Assembly: GCA_006227775.1 (NCBI GenBank)
Contig: SBFV01000114.1
Location: 1-7,798 of the forward strand
DNA length: 7,798 nucleotides
Reading direction: 5' to 3'
From: Gammaproteobacteria bacterium
GTDB lineage: Bacteria > Pseudomonadota > Gammaproteobacteria > Chromatiales > Chromatiaceae
This document shows positions 1 through 6,664 of the stretch, piece by piece. The notes under the pieces were generated by a model, which saw nothing but the letters and a program-made list of their open reading frames with translations, made no database searches and had not been told where the DNA came from. Position numbers and translations under genes: made by a program. Each line of letters starts with the position of its first letter. The stretch's first letter is position 1.

Positions 1-1371
1 AACCATGTCGAGATCATCCTGCCCAAGTACGACACCCTGCGTTACGACCACATCTACGAGCTGCACGTCACCTACCAGGACCTGTGGGTGCCCTGGTACG
101 AAGGGGCCATCCACTGCACCGTCTATTTCGGCTTCGTCCATGATCGCAAGTGCTTCTTCATCGAGCCCCACTCACCGGACAATTTCTTCAACCGGGGCTC
201 CATCTACGGCTTCAACGACGACCTGCTGCGTTATGCCTTTTTCTCCCGCGCGGCCATGGAGTTCCTGTTCAAGGCCGGCAAGCACCCGGACATCATCCAC
301 TGCCACGACTGGCAGACGGCCCTGGTGCCGGTCTTCCTCTACGAAATCTACCAGCACCTGGGCATGACCCACTCCCGGGTCTGCCTCACCATCCACAACT
401 TCAAGCACCAGGGGGTCTGCGGTCAGGAACTGTTGCGCGCCACCGGTCTGGGAAGACCGGAGCATTTCTCCGACTACAGCCGGCTGCGGGACAACCACAC
501 CCCCCACGCCCTTAACCTGCTCAAGGGCGGCATCGTCTACGCCAACTTCACCACCACGGTCTCCCCCCGCTATGCCTTCGAGACCCGGGATGGCGGCCAG
601 GGCTTTGGTCTGGAACCGACCCTGCACACCCACCATCTTAAATACGGCGGGGTGGTGAACGGCATCGATTACGATGTCTGGAATCCGGAGGTGGACCATT
701 ACCTGCCCACGCGCTACGGCCTCGACACCATCGACGGCAAATACGCCAACAAGCGTGAACTCCGCCACCGCTTCCTGCTGGCGGACAACGAAAAGCCCAT
801 CATTGCCTTCATCGGCCGCCTCGACCCCCAGAAGGGCCTGGAGCTGGTGCGGCACGCCATCTTCTACTGTCTGGAGCATGGCGCCCAATTCGTCCTGCTG
901 GGCTCCAGCCCCGACCCCCACATCAACGCCGACTTCTGGGGGCTCAAGCGGATGCTGAATGACAGCCCCGACTGCCATCTGGAGATCGGCTACGACGAGG
1001 AACTGTCACACCTCATCTATTCCGGGGCGGACATGATCCTGGTCCCCAGCCAGTTCGAGCCCTGCGGGCTCACTCAGCTCATCGCCCTGCGCTATGGCAC
1101 CATTCCGATCGTGCGGGCGGTGGGCGGTCTCGCCGACACCGTCTTCGACAAGGACTATTCCCACCGCCCCCTCCACGAGCGCAATGGCTACGTCTTCGAG
1201 AATTACGACCACCCCGGTCTGGAGTCCGCCCTGGGTCGGGCCATCGCCTGCTACTACGACCACCCGGACCACTTCCGGGAACTGATGAAGAACGCCATGC
1301 GCAGCGACTATTCCTGGAACATTCCGGGCATGGACTACCTGAACATCTACAACTACATCCGCGATAAGTAG
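1..1371 (+). CDS. glgA: Glycogen/starch synthase, GT5 family (5' end missing)
   Basis: Transfers glucose from ADP-glucose to the non-reducing end of an alpha-1,4-glucan (cytosolic storage-polysaccharide synthesis). The frame is open from base 1, so the start lies outside the window; 456 codons are visible. Counting from the edge: HCHDWQ at 100-105, VNGID at 219-223, GRLDPQKG at 272-279 (the family's R-x-x-x-x-K nucleotide-binding site, R273/K278), and FEPCGLTQ at 352-359 followed by the RYGTIPIVRAVGGLADTV block. The N-terminal K-x-G-G-L ADP-glucose loop must lie just upstream; about 35-40 residues of the catalytic domain seem missing, plus any N-terminal extension. Phrases such as LPKYD, GSSPDPHINADF and YDEELSHLIYSGADMILVPS recall the plant starch synthase III/IV branch more than E. 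coli GlgA (recalled, not aligned). The gene ends with two consecutive in-frame stops, TAG then TGA. The next gene is convergent. Family assignment is secure; the subclade is inference. Confidence 0.95.
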   Translation, partial: NHVEIILPKYDTLRYDHIYELHVTYQDLWVPWYEGAIHCTVYFGFVHDRKCFFIEPHSPDNFFNRGSIYGFNDDLLRYAFFSRAAMEFLFKAGKHPDIIHCHDWQTALVPVFLYEIYQHLGMTHSRVCLTIHNFKHQGVCGQELLRATGLGRPEHFSDYSRLRDNHTPHALNLLKGGIVYANFTTTVSPRYAFETRDGGQGFGLEPTLHTHHLKYGGVVNGIDYDVWNPEVDHYLPTRYGLDTIDGKYANKRELRHRFLLADNEKPIIAFIGRLDPQKGLELVRHAIFYCLEHGAQFVLLGSSPDPHINADFWGLKRMLNDSPDCHLEIGYDEELSHLIYSGADMILVPSQFEPCGLTQLIALRYGTIPIVRAVGGLADTVFDKDYSHRPLHERNGYVFENYDHPGLESALGRAIACYYDHPDHFRELMKNAMRSDYSWNIPGMDYLNIYNYIRDK

Positions 1372-1409
1372 TGACGGCACCACCTTCACCAGCCCGGTTC
1401 CACTCCGCT

Positions 1410-1440
1410 GCCGGCCGGTCCCGCCCTCCGCCGGGTCGGC
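1410..1440. terminator. GC-rich hairpin between convergent genes, possible terminator
   Basis: Bases 1410-1416 (GCCGGCC) pair with 1434-1440 (GGTCGGC) with one G-T wobble. Three further pairs follow inside (1417-1419 with 1430-1432) if G1433 is bulged. The hairpin sits in the 73-base gap between the ends of the glycogen synthase and the PEBP-family gene, where a shared terminator would be expected. No T-tract follows on either strand, so it is not a classical intrinsic terminator; in GC-rich DNA a hairpin like this can also arise by chance. Confidence 0.25.
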
Positions 1441-1444
1441 CTCC

Positions 1445-1927
1445 CTACCCCCAATCCCCCTTGCGGTAGGTCCCCACCAGCTCCGCCCGGGCCAGGATGT
1501 GCTGGTCCATGGCCGCTAGCAGCCGATTTTTGTGGGGATGGCCAAGGTCAGGCAAACGGCAGTCCAGAGCGTAGAGCAGATGAAAATAGCGATGTCGGCC
1601 GATAGGAGGACAGGGGCCGCCGTACCCGGTGCGCCCCCAGCTATTGAGCCCCTGAAGGGTGCCCGCGGGCAGATCCTCCGGCTGGATACCGGGAGGCAAC
1701 CCCGGCAAGTCAGGGGGCAGGTTGTAGAGGATCCAGTGGTCCCAGACCATGCGCGGCGCCTGGGGATCGGGGGCGTCCGGATCATCGATCAACAGCACCA
1801 GACTCTGGCAGCCCGCCGGTACCCCGCTCCAGGCCAGATCCGGAGACAGATCCTCGCCCTCGCAGCTATGACGCCGCGGAATGATCCCGCCGTGGGTAAA
1901 GGCGGTGGAAGTCAAGACCAGGCTCAT
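1445..1927 (-). CDS. YbhB/YbcL family Raf kinase inhibitor-like protein (PEBP fold)
   Basis: A 160-residue protein of the phosphatidylethanolamine-binding protein superfamily, bacterial YbhB/YbcL branch. Visible signatures are DDPDAP (48-53), W62-D-H64-W in the strand before YNLP, and GPCPPIGRHRY (104-114); these line the conserved anion/ligand pocket of PEBPs. Length matches the usual 150-180 residues. No convincing signal peptide is seen at MSLVLTSTAF, so it is probably cytoplasmic. The ATG at 1927 is chosen because AGAGGTGA lies 5 bases upstream; a GTG at 1936 overlaps that site and is unlikely to be used. It is convergent with the glycogen synthase and divergent from the EF-G paralogue, so it appears to be transcribed alone. 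Physiological substrates of this family in bacteria are poorly defined; no specific role can be read from context. Confidence 0.92.
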   Translation of the reverse strand: MSLVLTSTAFTHGGIIPRRHSCEGEDLSPDLAWSGVPAGCQSLVLLIDDPDAPDPQAPRMVWDHWILYNLPPDLPGLPPGIQPEDLPAGTLQGLNSWGRTGYGGPCPPIGRHRYFHLLYALDCRLPDLGHPHKNRLLAAMDQHILARAELVGTYRKGDWG

Positions 1928-1932
1928 CAATC

Positions 1933-1940
1933 TCACCTCT
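1933..1940 (-). promoter_or_regulatory. Strong ribosome binding site of the PEBP-family gene
   Basis: Read on the minus strand the bases are AGAGGTGA, a near-perfect anti-SD complement, with a 5-base spacer to the ATG at 1927. It decides the start in favour of this ATG over the upstream in-frame GTG at 1936, which lies inside the site. Confidence 0.7.
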
Positions 1941-1995
1941 TTCCGTAGGGTTGTTGTATTTGTGGATACGCTTCGCCCTTGGGCCTCGCCGGGGA

Positions 1996-2094
1996 GGTCG
2001 GCTAGCGTCTGGCGGGGGTGTCGGCCGCGGTGAAGCGGGTCGTCAAGCTATCAGGGACGACTCCACGGCCTCCCCCGCCAGACGCCACCCGACC
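1996..2094. repeat. Long imperfect inverted repeat in the divergent intergenic region
   Basis: A perfect 14-base inverted repeat, GCGTCTGGCGGGGG at 2005-2018 and its exact complement at 2072-2085, is the core. Moving outward, GGTCGG (1996-2001) pairs with CCGACC (2089-2094), so the outer 23 bases of each arm match at 21 positions. Moving inward, GGCCG (2023-2027) pairs with CGGCC (2066-2070), then GG/CC, and GTCGTC (2039-2044) pairs with GACGAC (2056-2061), leaving an 11-base apical loop. As single-stranded RNA or DNA the whole ~99 bases could fold into one long hairpin. It lies 68 bases from the PEBP-gene start and about 190 from the EF-G start. There is no T-tract and no obvious flanking target duplication. 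It could be an intergenic repeat-family member, a MITE-like remnant, or a leader RNA structure; the sequence alone does not decide. Confidence 0.8.
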
Positions 2095-2155
2095 CAGGCA
2101 TAACCCCTGGCTTCGGGTATCGTGGGAGGCACCTAGATTCATAAATATAGCCCCA

Positions 2156-2165
2156 TTGGCGCCAA
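2156..2165. promoter_or_regulatory. Perfect 10-bp palindrome, possible operator
   Basis: TTGGCGCCAA is a perfect palindrome placed between an AT-rich patch and the TATACT box upstream of the EF-G-like gene. Its position suits a regulator site affecting either divergent promoter. No known regulator's consensus is recognised with confidence, and one 10-bp palindrome of this composition could be chance. Confidence 0.25.
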
Positions 2166-2201
2166 ACAAGCGCGGCCCTCTTCCGTGCCAGCCGGTTAGG
2201 A

Positions 2202-2207
2202 TATACT
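2202..2207 (+). promoter_or_regulatory. Possible -10 box for the EF-G/men transcription unit
   Basis: TATACT matches the sigma-70 -10 consensus at five of six positions and lies 75 bases before the EF-G start codon. The hexamer 17 bases upstream (TCTTCC) is a poor -35, so the promoter would be weak or activator-dependent, if real. Confidence 0.35.
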
Positions 2208-2268
2208 GCGGCCAGCCAGCCGCCGCTCCCGGTCACGGCGCCCTATTCACCCACACCGCACCCTGCTT

Positions 2269-2274
2269 GGAAGG
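2269..2274 (+). promoter_or_regulatory. Ribosome binding site of the EF-G paralogue
   Basis: GGAAGG stands 8 bases before the ATG at 2283, a normal SD site and spacing; it supports this start. Confidence 0.6.
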
Positions 2275-2282
2275 TTTGCTCC

Positions 2283-4331
2283 ATGTCTGACTACAATGCC
2301 GAGGACGTCCGCAACATCGCCCTGGTGGGTCACGCCGGTTCCGGTAAGACCACCCTGGTGGAGGCCCTGCTCGCCGCCACGGGGGTCATCTCCGCACCCG
2401 GTAGCGTGGCCCGGGGTACGACCGTTTGTGACTACGACCCCATGGAGAAGGAGCACAAGCACTCCCTGGACATCGGCATTACCAGCTTCAACGCCCATGG
2501 CAAACACGTCAATCTACTGGATACCCCCGGTTTTCCGGACTTCATCGGCCGCAGTGTTTCCGTGCTGCCGGCGGTGGAGACCGCGGCGGTGGTCATCAAC
2601 GCCCAGGCCGGCATCGAGCGGATCACTCAGCGGATGATGGCCGTCGCCCAGGATCGCCAGCTCTGCCGCCTCATCCTCGTCAACAAGATCGACGCCGAGG
2701 GCGTGGACTTGGCCGGTCTCACCGAGCGCATCCGCGATACCTTTGGCCCCGAGTGCCTCCCCATCAACCTGCCGGCCCATGGCGGCAAGCAGGTGGTGGA
2801 TTGCTTCTTCCAGCCCAGCGGCTCCCCGACCGATTTCTCCTCCGTCGCCGAGGCCCATGGCCGAATTATCGATCAGGTCGTGGAGGTGGACGAGGAGCTG
2901 ATGGAACTCTACCTGGAGCAAGGCCAGGACCTAGAACCCGAACAGTTGCATGACCCCTTCGAAAAGGCCCTGCGGGAGGGCCACTTGATCCCAATCTGTT
3001 ACATCTCCGCCGAGACCGGCGCCGGCATCCCGGAACTGCTGGAGATCCTGGTCCGCCTGATGCCCAACCCCGCCGAGGGCAACCCACCCCCTTACATGAA
3101 GGGCGAAGGCGCCGACATGATCCCCGTGGCGGTGAGTCCGGACCCCAATCTCCATGTCCTGGCCCATGTCTTCAAGGTTATCAACGATCCCTTCCGCGGC
3201 AAGCTGGGTATCTTCCGCATCCACCAGGGGCGCATCACCCCCAACAGCCAGCTCTTCATCGGTGACGCCCGTAAGCCCATCAAGGTCAATCACCTTTACC
3301 GGCTCCACGGCAACGAGCAGATCGAGGTCCCCGAGGGCGTTCCCGGCGACATCCTGGCCATCGCCCGGGTAGACGAGGTCCATTTCGATGCCGTGCTCCA
3401 CGATTCCCACGACGAGGACCATCACCACTTGAAATCCATGGAGTGCCCGGTGCCCCTCTTTGGCCTGGCCATCTCCCCCAAGAAGCGCGGCGACGAGCAG
3501 AAACTGGCGGATGCCCTGCATAAACTGGAGTCCGAGGACCCCTGCTTCCACGTCGAGCACAACCTCTCCACCAACGAGACCGTGATGCGTGGCCTGGGCG
3601 AACTGCACATGAAGGTCCTGATGCGGCGCTTGTCCGATCAGTTCCATGTGGAGGTCGACACCCGGCCACCCCGGATTCCCTACCGCGAGACCATCACCGC
3701 CAAGGCCGAGGGCCATCATCGGCACAAGAAACAGACCGGTGGTGCCGGCCAGTTCGGCGAGGTTTTCCTGCGCATCGAGCCCCTGGCGCGGGGCGGTGGC
3801 TTCGAATTCGTCGATGCCGTGGTCGGTGGCGTCATCCCCAACCAGTTCATCCCCTCCGTCGAGAAGGGCGTACGCCAGATCATGGACGAAGGCGCCGTCG
3901 CCGGCTATCCCCTCCAGGACATCCGCGTCACCCTCTACGATGGCAAGTTCCACCCCGTGGACTCCAAGGACATCGCCTTCGTCACCGCCGGACGCAAGGC
4001 TTTCCTGGAGGCCATCGACAAGGCGCGGCCGGCGATCCTGGAGCCCATCGTCAAGATCCGCATCCTCGCCCAGAACACCGCCATGGGCGACCTGGCCGGG
4101 GACCTCTCCAGCCGCCGCGGCCGCGTCCTCGGCAGCGACGCCGCCAGCATGGGCCAGATCGCCATCGACGGGGAGGTGCCCCTGGCGGAGCTGGAGGGCT
4201 ACGAATCCCGCCTCAAGTCCCTGACCGGCGGCGAGGGTACCTACTCCATCGAGCTCAGCCACTACGAGGCCGTGCCCGCCAACATCCAGAAGCAATTGCA
4301 GGACGCCTACCAGCGCAACGAGTCGGAATGA
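2283..4331 (+). CDS. fusA2: Elongation factor G paralogue (EF-G-2-like translational GTPase)
   Basis: A 682-residue translational GTPase with the EF-G domain order. G domain: P-loop GHAGSGKTT (16-24), G3 DTPGF (80-84), G4 NKID (134-137), G5 SAETG (242-246). Domains II and III follow, with GELH at 439-442; domain IV carries HKKQTGGAGQFGEV from 481, and the C-terminus has the domain V-like block around SSRRGRVLGSD. Canonical EF-G catalyses ribosomal translocation and, with RRF, recycling. Two hallmark features differ here: the switch I ERGITI motif is replaced by EHKHSLDI (57-64), and the switch II DTPGH histidine is Phe84. Similar changes are known in the EF-G-2 subfamily (Thermus and mycobacterial paralogues), so this is probably not the housekeeping EF-G, which is normally beside rpsL/rpsG. 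A His/Asp-rich loop HDSHDEDHHH occupies 373-382. menB starts 22 bases after its stop, implying co-transcription. Precise function of this subfamily is unsettled. Confidence 0.9.
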   Translation: MSDYNAEDVRNIALVGHAGSGKTTLVEALLAATGVISAPGSVARGTTVCDYDPMEKEHKHSLDIGITSFNAHGKHVNLLDTPGFPDFIGRSVSVLPAVETAAVVINAQAGIERITQRMMAVAQDRQLCRLILVNKIDAEGVDLAGLTERIRDTFGPECLPINLPAHGGKQVVDCFFQPSGSPTDFSSVAEAHGRIIDQVVEVDEELMELYLEQGQDLEPEQLHDPFEKALREGHLIPICYISAETGAGIPELLEILVRLMPNPAEGNPPPYMKGEGADMIPVAVSPDPNLHVLAHVFKVINDPFRGKLGIFRIHQGRITPNSQLFIGDARKPIKVNHLYRLHGNEQIEVPEGVPGDILAIARVDEVHFDAVLHDSHDEDHHHLKSMECPVPLFGLAISPKKRGDEQKLADALHKLESEDPCFHVEHNLSTNETVMRGLGELHMKVLMRRLSDQFHVEVDTRPPRIPYRETITAKAEGHHRHKKQTGGAGQFGEVFLRIEPLARGGGFEFVDAVVGGVIPNQFIPSVEKGVRQIMDEGAVAGYPLQDIRVTLYDGKFHPVDSKDIAFVTAGRKAFLEAIDKARPAILEPIVKIRILAQNTAMGDLAGDLSSRRGRVLGSDAASMGQIAIDGEVPLAELEGYESRLKSLTGGEGTYSIELSHYEAVPANIQKQLQDAYQRNESE

Positions 4332-4353
4332 AGCCCAGGGGACCTCTCCGGCC

Positions 4354-5217
<864 letters not shown>

Positions 5218-5218
5218 G

Positions 5219-6109
5219 ATGTCCGGCCTGGCCCGCGCTCTTTCCCGTTGGGTCGCCGCCGCGCGCCCGCGCACCTTGCCGCTGACGGTGACCCCCGTCG
5301 TGGCGGGCATCGCCCTAGCGGTCGCCACCACCGGGGAACTACACCTGGTGACCGCCCTCGCCACCCTGCTGGCGGCGGCGGCCATCCAGATCGGGACCAA
5401 TCTGCACAACGATGCCTGCGACTTCGTGCGCGGCAACGATACCCCGGACCGCCTCGGCCCCCCCCGGGCCGCGGCCCAGGGCTGGTTCACCCCAACCCAG
5501 GTCAAGCGGGCGGCGCATCTAGCCTTTTTCACCGCCTTCGTCCTGGGGGCCCTGCTGTGCCTGCGCGGCGGCTGGCCCATCCTGCTGCTTGGGCTCAGCG
5601 CCTTGGCCGCGGGCTATGCCTATACGGGCGGACCCTGGCCCATCGCCTACGGCCCCTTCGGCGAGGTCTTCGTGCTGCTCTTCTTCGGCGTCGCCGCCGT
5701 GGCCGGGAGCCATTACCTCCAGACCCTGGACTTCTCCCCCACCGCTCTGGCCCTGGGGACCATCCTCGGCCTGCCCGCGGCCGCCGTCCTGCTCATCAAC
5801 AATTACCGTGACCTGGAGACCGACCGGCGGGGCGGACGCCTGACCCTTTGCCACTACCTGGGGCGGGAGGACGCCCGTCGCCTTTATGCCTTCCTCCTGC
5901 TGGCCCCCTTACCCCTGCTATTGCTCCTCCCCCTGCCCTTGCAGCCCTGGCCCCTGATCGTCGCCCTGCCCTTCGCGGCCTGGCTGGTCGCCCGCCTCAA
6001 CCAAGGGGCTCTGGGGACGGCCCTCAACCCCCAACTCGCCGCCACCGCCCTCTATCAGATGGCCCTGGTGGCCCTGCTCATGGTCGGTCTGGCCCTCCAC
6101 GGGCCTTGA
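5219..6109 (+). CDS. menA: 1,4-dihydroxy-2-naphthoate polyprenyltransferase
   Basis: Integral membrane UbiA-superfamily prenyltransferase that joins DHNA to a polyprenyl diphosphate, with loss of CO2, giving demethylmenaquinone. The 296 residues are mostly hydrophobic helices. Both Asp-rich Mg/diphosphate motifs are present: N64-D-x-x-D68 continuing to D74-TPDR, and N195-x-R-D198-x-x-x-D202. The surrounding pattern NDxxDxxxGxDxPDRxGP is typical of MenA rather than UbiA. The ATG at 5219 follows the menB stop in TGAGATG with one base between, and has no clear SD of its own, pointing to translational coupling with menB. The frame stays open upstream into menB (to 4964), but that part reads as an out-of-frame shadow. 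The membrane-bound product would act right after the soluble thioesterase encoded next. Confidence 0.96.
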   Translation: MSGLARALSRWVAAARPRTLPLTVTPVVAGIALAVATTGELHLVTALATLLAAAAIQIGTNLHNDACDFVRGNDTPDRLGPPRAAAQGWFTPTQVKRAAHLAFFTAFVLGALLCLRGGWPILLLGLSALAAGYAYTGGPWPIAYGPFGEVFVLLFFGVAAVAGSHYLQTLDFSPTALALGTILGLPAAAVLLINNYRDLETDRRGGRLTLCHYLGREDARRLYAFLLLAPLPLLLLLPLPLQPWPLIVALPFAAWLVARLNQGALGTALNPQLAATALYQMALVALLMVGLALHGP

Positions 6110-6146
6110 TCGCGCTTTGGCCGGTAAAGTCCCAGCGAGTATCCGC

Positions 6147-6569
6147 ATGACCGCGACCGGCTTCAGCCATTCCTTCACCGTCCGCCTGCATGACATCGAC
6201 GCGGCGGGGATTCTTTTCTACGGCCACTTGTTCCGACATGCCCATGATGCCTATGAGGGCTTCATGGCCGCCATCGGCTTTCCCCTGCACCGCCTTCTCG
6301 CCGCGGGCGACTGCCCGCTGCCCCTGGTCCACGCTGAGGCCGATTACCGTCAGCCCCTGCGCCACGGGGACAAGATCCGGGTGGCGCTTGGGGTCCTCGC
6401 CATCGGCCGCACTTCCTTCACCCTGGAGTATCGCTTTCTCGACGAGGGCGAGCGGGAGCGGGCCCGGGCGAAGACGGTCCATGTCCGCCTGGGACAAGAC
6501 CGGACCACGGGCGCCCCCCTGCCCGAGGAACTGGTCAGGGCACTGGATCCCTGGCTGACAGGGACCTAA
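6147..6569 (+). CDS. menI: Hotdog-fold thioesterase, probable DHNA-CoA hydrolase
   Basis: A 140-residue single-domain 4HBT/hotdog thioesterase, inferred to cleave DHNA-CoA to DHNA plus CoA between MenB and MenA. The N-terminal RLHDIDAAGILFYGHLF (13-29) holds the family's catalytic Asp, most likely D18, followed by the long-helix residues HDAYEGFM. LPLVHAEADYRQPLRHGD strongly recalls the cyanobacterial DHNA-CoA thioesterase Slr0204 (from memory, not aligned) rather than the E. coli YdiI type. Length fits. The ATG at 6147 is preferred: an upstream in-frame TTG at 6117 adds ten unconserved residues. The gap from the menA stop is 37 bases and no strong SD is visible. Placement directly after menB-menA is the best functional evidence; a broader acyl-CoA thioesterase of the YbgC/FadM type is the alternative. 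Confidence 0.87.
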   Translation: MTATGFSHSFTVRLHDIDAAGILFYGHLFRHAHDAYEGFMAAIGFPLHRLLAAGDCPLPLVHAEADYRQPLRHGDKIRVALGVLAIGRTSFTLEYRFLDEGERERARAKTVHVRLGQDRTTGAPLPEELVRALDPWLTGT

Positions 6570-6664
6570 GCGATCACTCACGCCCACCAGGGGAGGGGGA
6601 GTCAGAAAACCACGATAACAATGAGATATCAGGTCAGAGGCCATGAAGTAACGGGATTTCCCCA
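6570..6664. other. Convergent gap between the thioesterase gene and menE
   Basis: These 95 bases separate two convergent gene ends. A purine-rich run (about 6588-6602) and a locally AT-richer stretch are visible, but no convincing terminator hairpin with a T-tract is seen on either strand. Confidence 0.5.

Larger units (their letters stand above)
1928..2282. other. Divergent intergenic region, 355 bases, no credible gene
   Basis: This stretch separates the divergently oriented PEBP-family and EF-G-like genes and must carry both promoters. It contains the long inverted repeat, a small CCAGG/CCTGG hairpin (2094-2098 with 2106-2110), an AT-rich patch at 2135-2150 that stands out from the GC-rich background, the palindrome at 2156-2165, and a TATACT box at 2202-2207. 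Short open frames on both strands have low-complexity translations and no family resemblance, and are not called. Confidence 0.7.

Noticed and set aside
88..90. GTG as the start of the glycogen synthase
   Set aside because: The reading frame continues to base 1 with conserved GT5 sequence (IILPKYD), so the true start is outside the window.
2018..2290. Possible 90-residue gene in the divergent intergenic region
   Set aside because: It begins within the inverted repeat, is Pro/Arg-rich without family resemblance, and overlaps the start and SD site of the EF-G gene.
6117..6146. Upstream TTG start for the thioesterase
   Set aside because: It adds ten residues not typical of the family and has no SD site; the ATG at 6147 gives the expected distance to the catalytic Asp motif.
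6653..6662. GGGATTTCCC as a terminator stem between the thioesterase gene and menE
   Set aside because: Only four base pairs with a two-base loop and no T-tract; too short to form a stable terminator.
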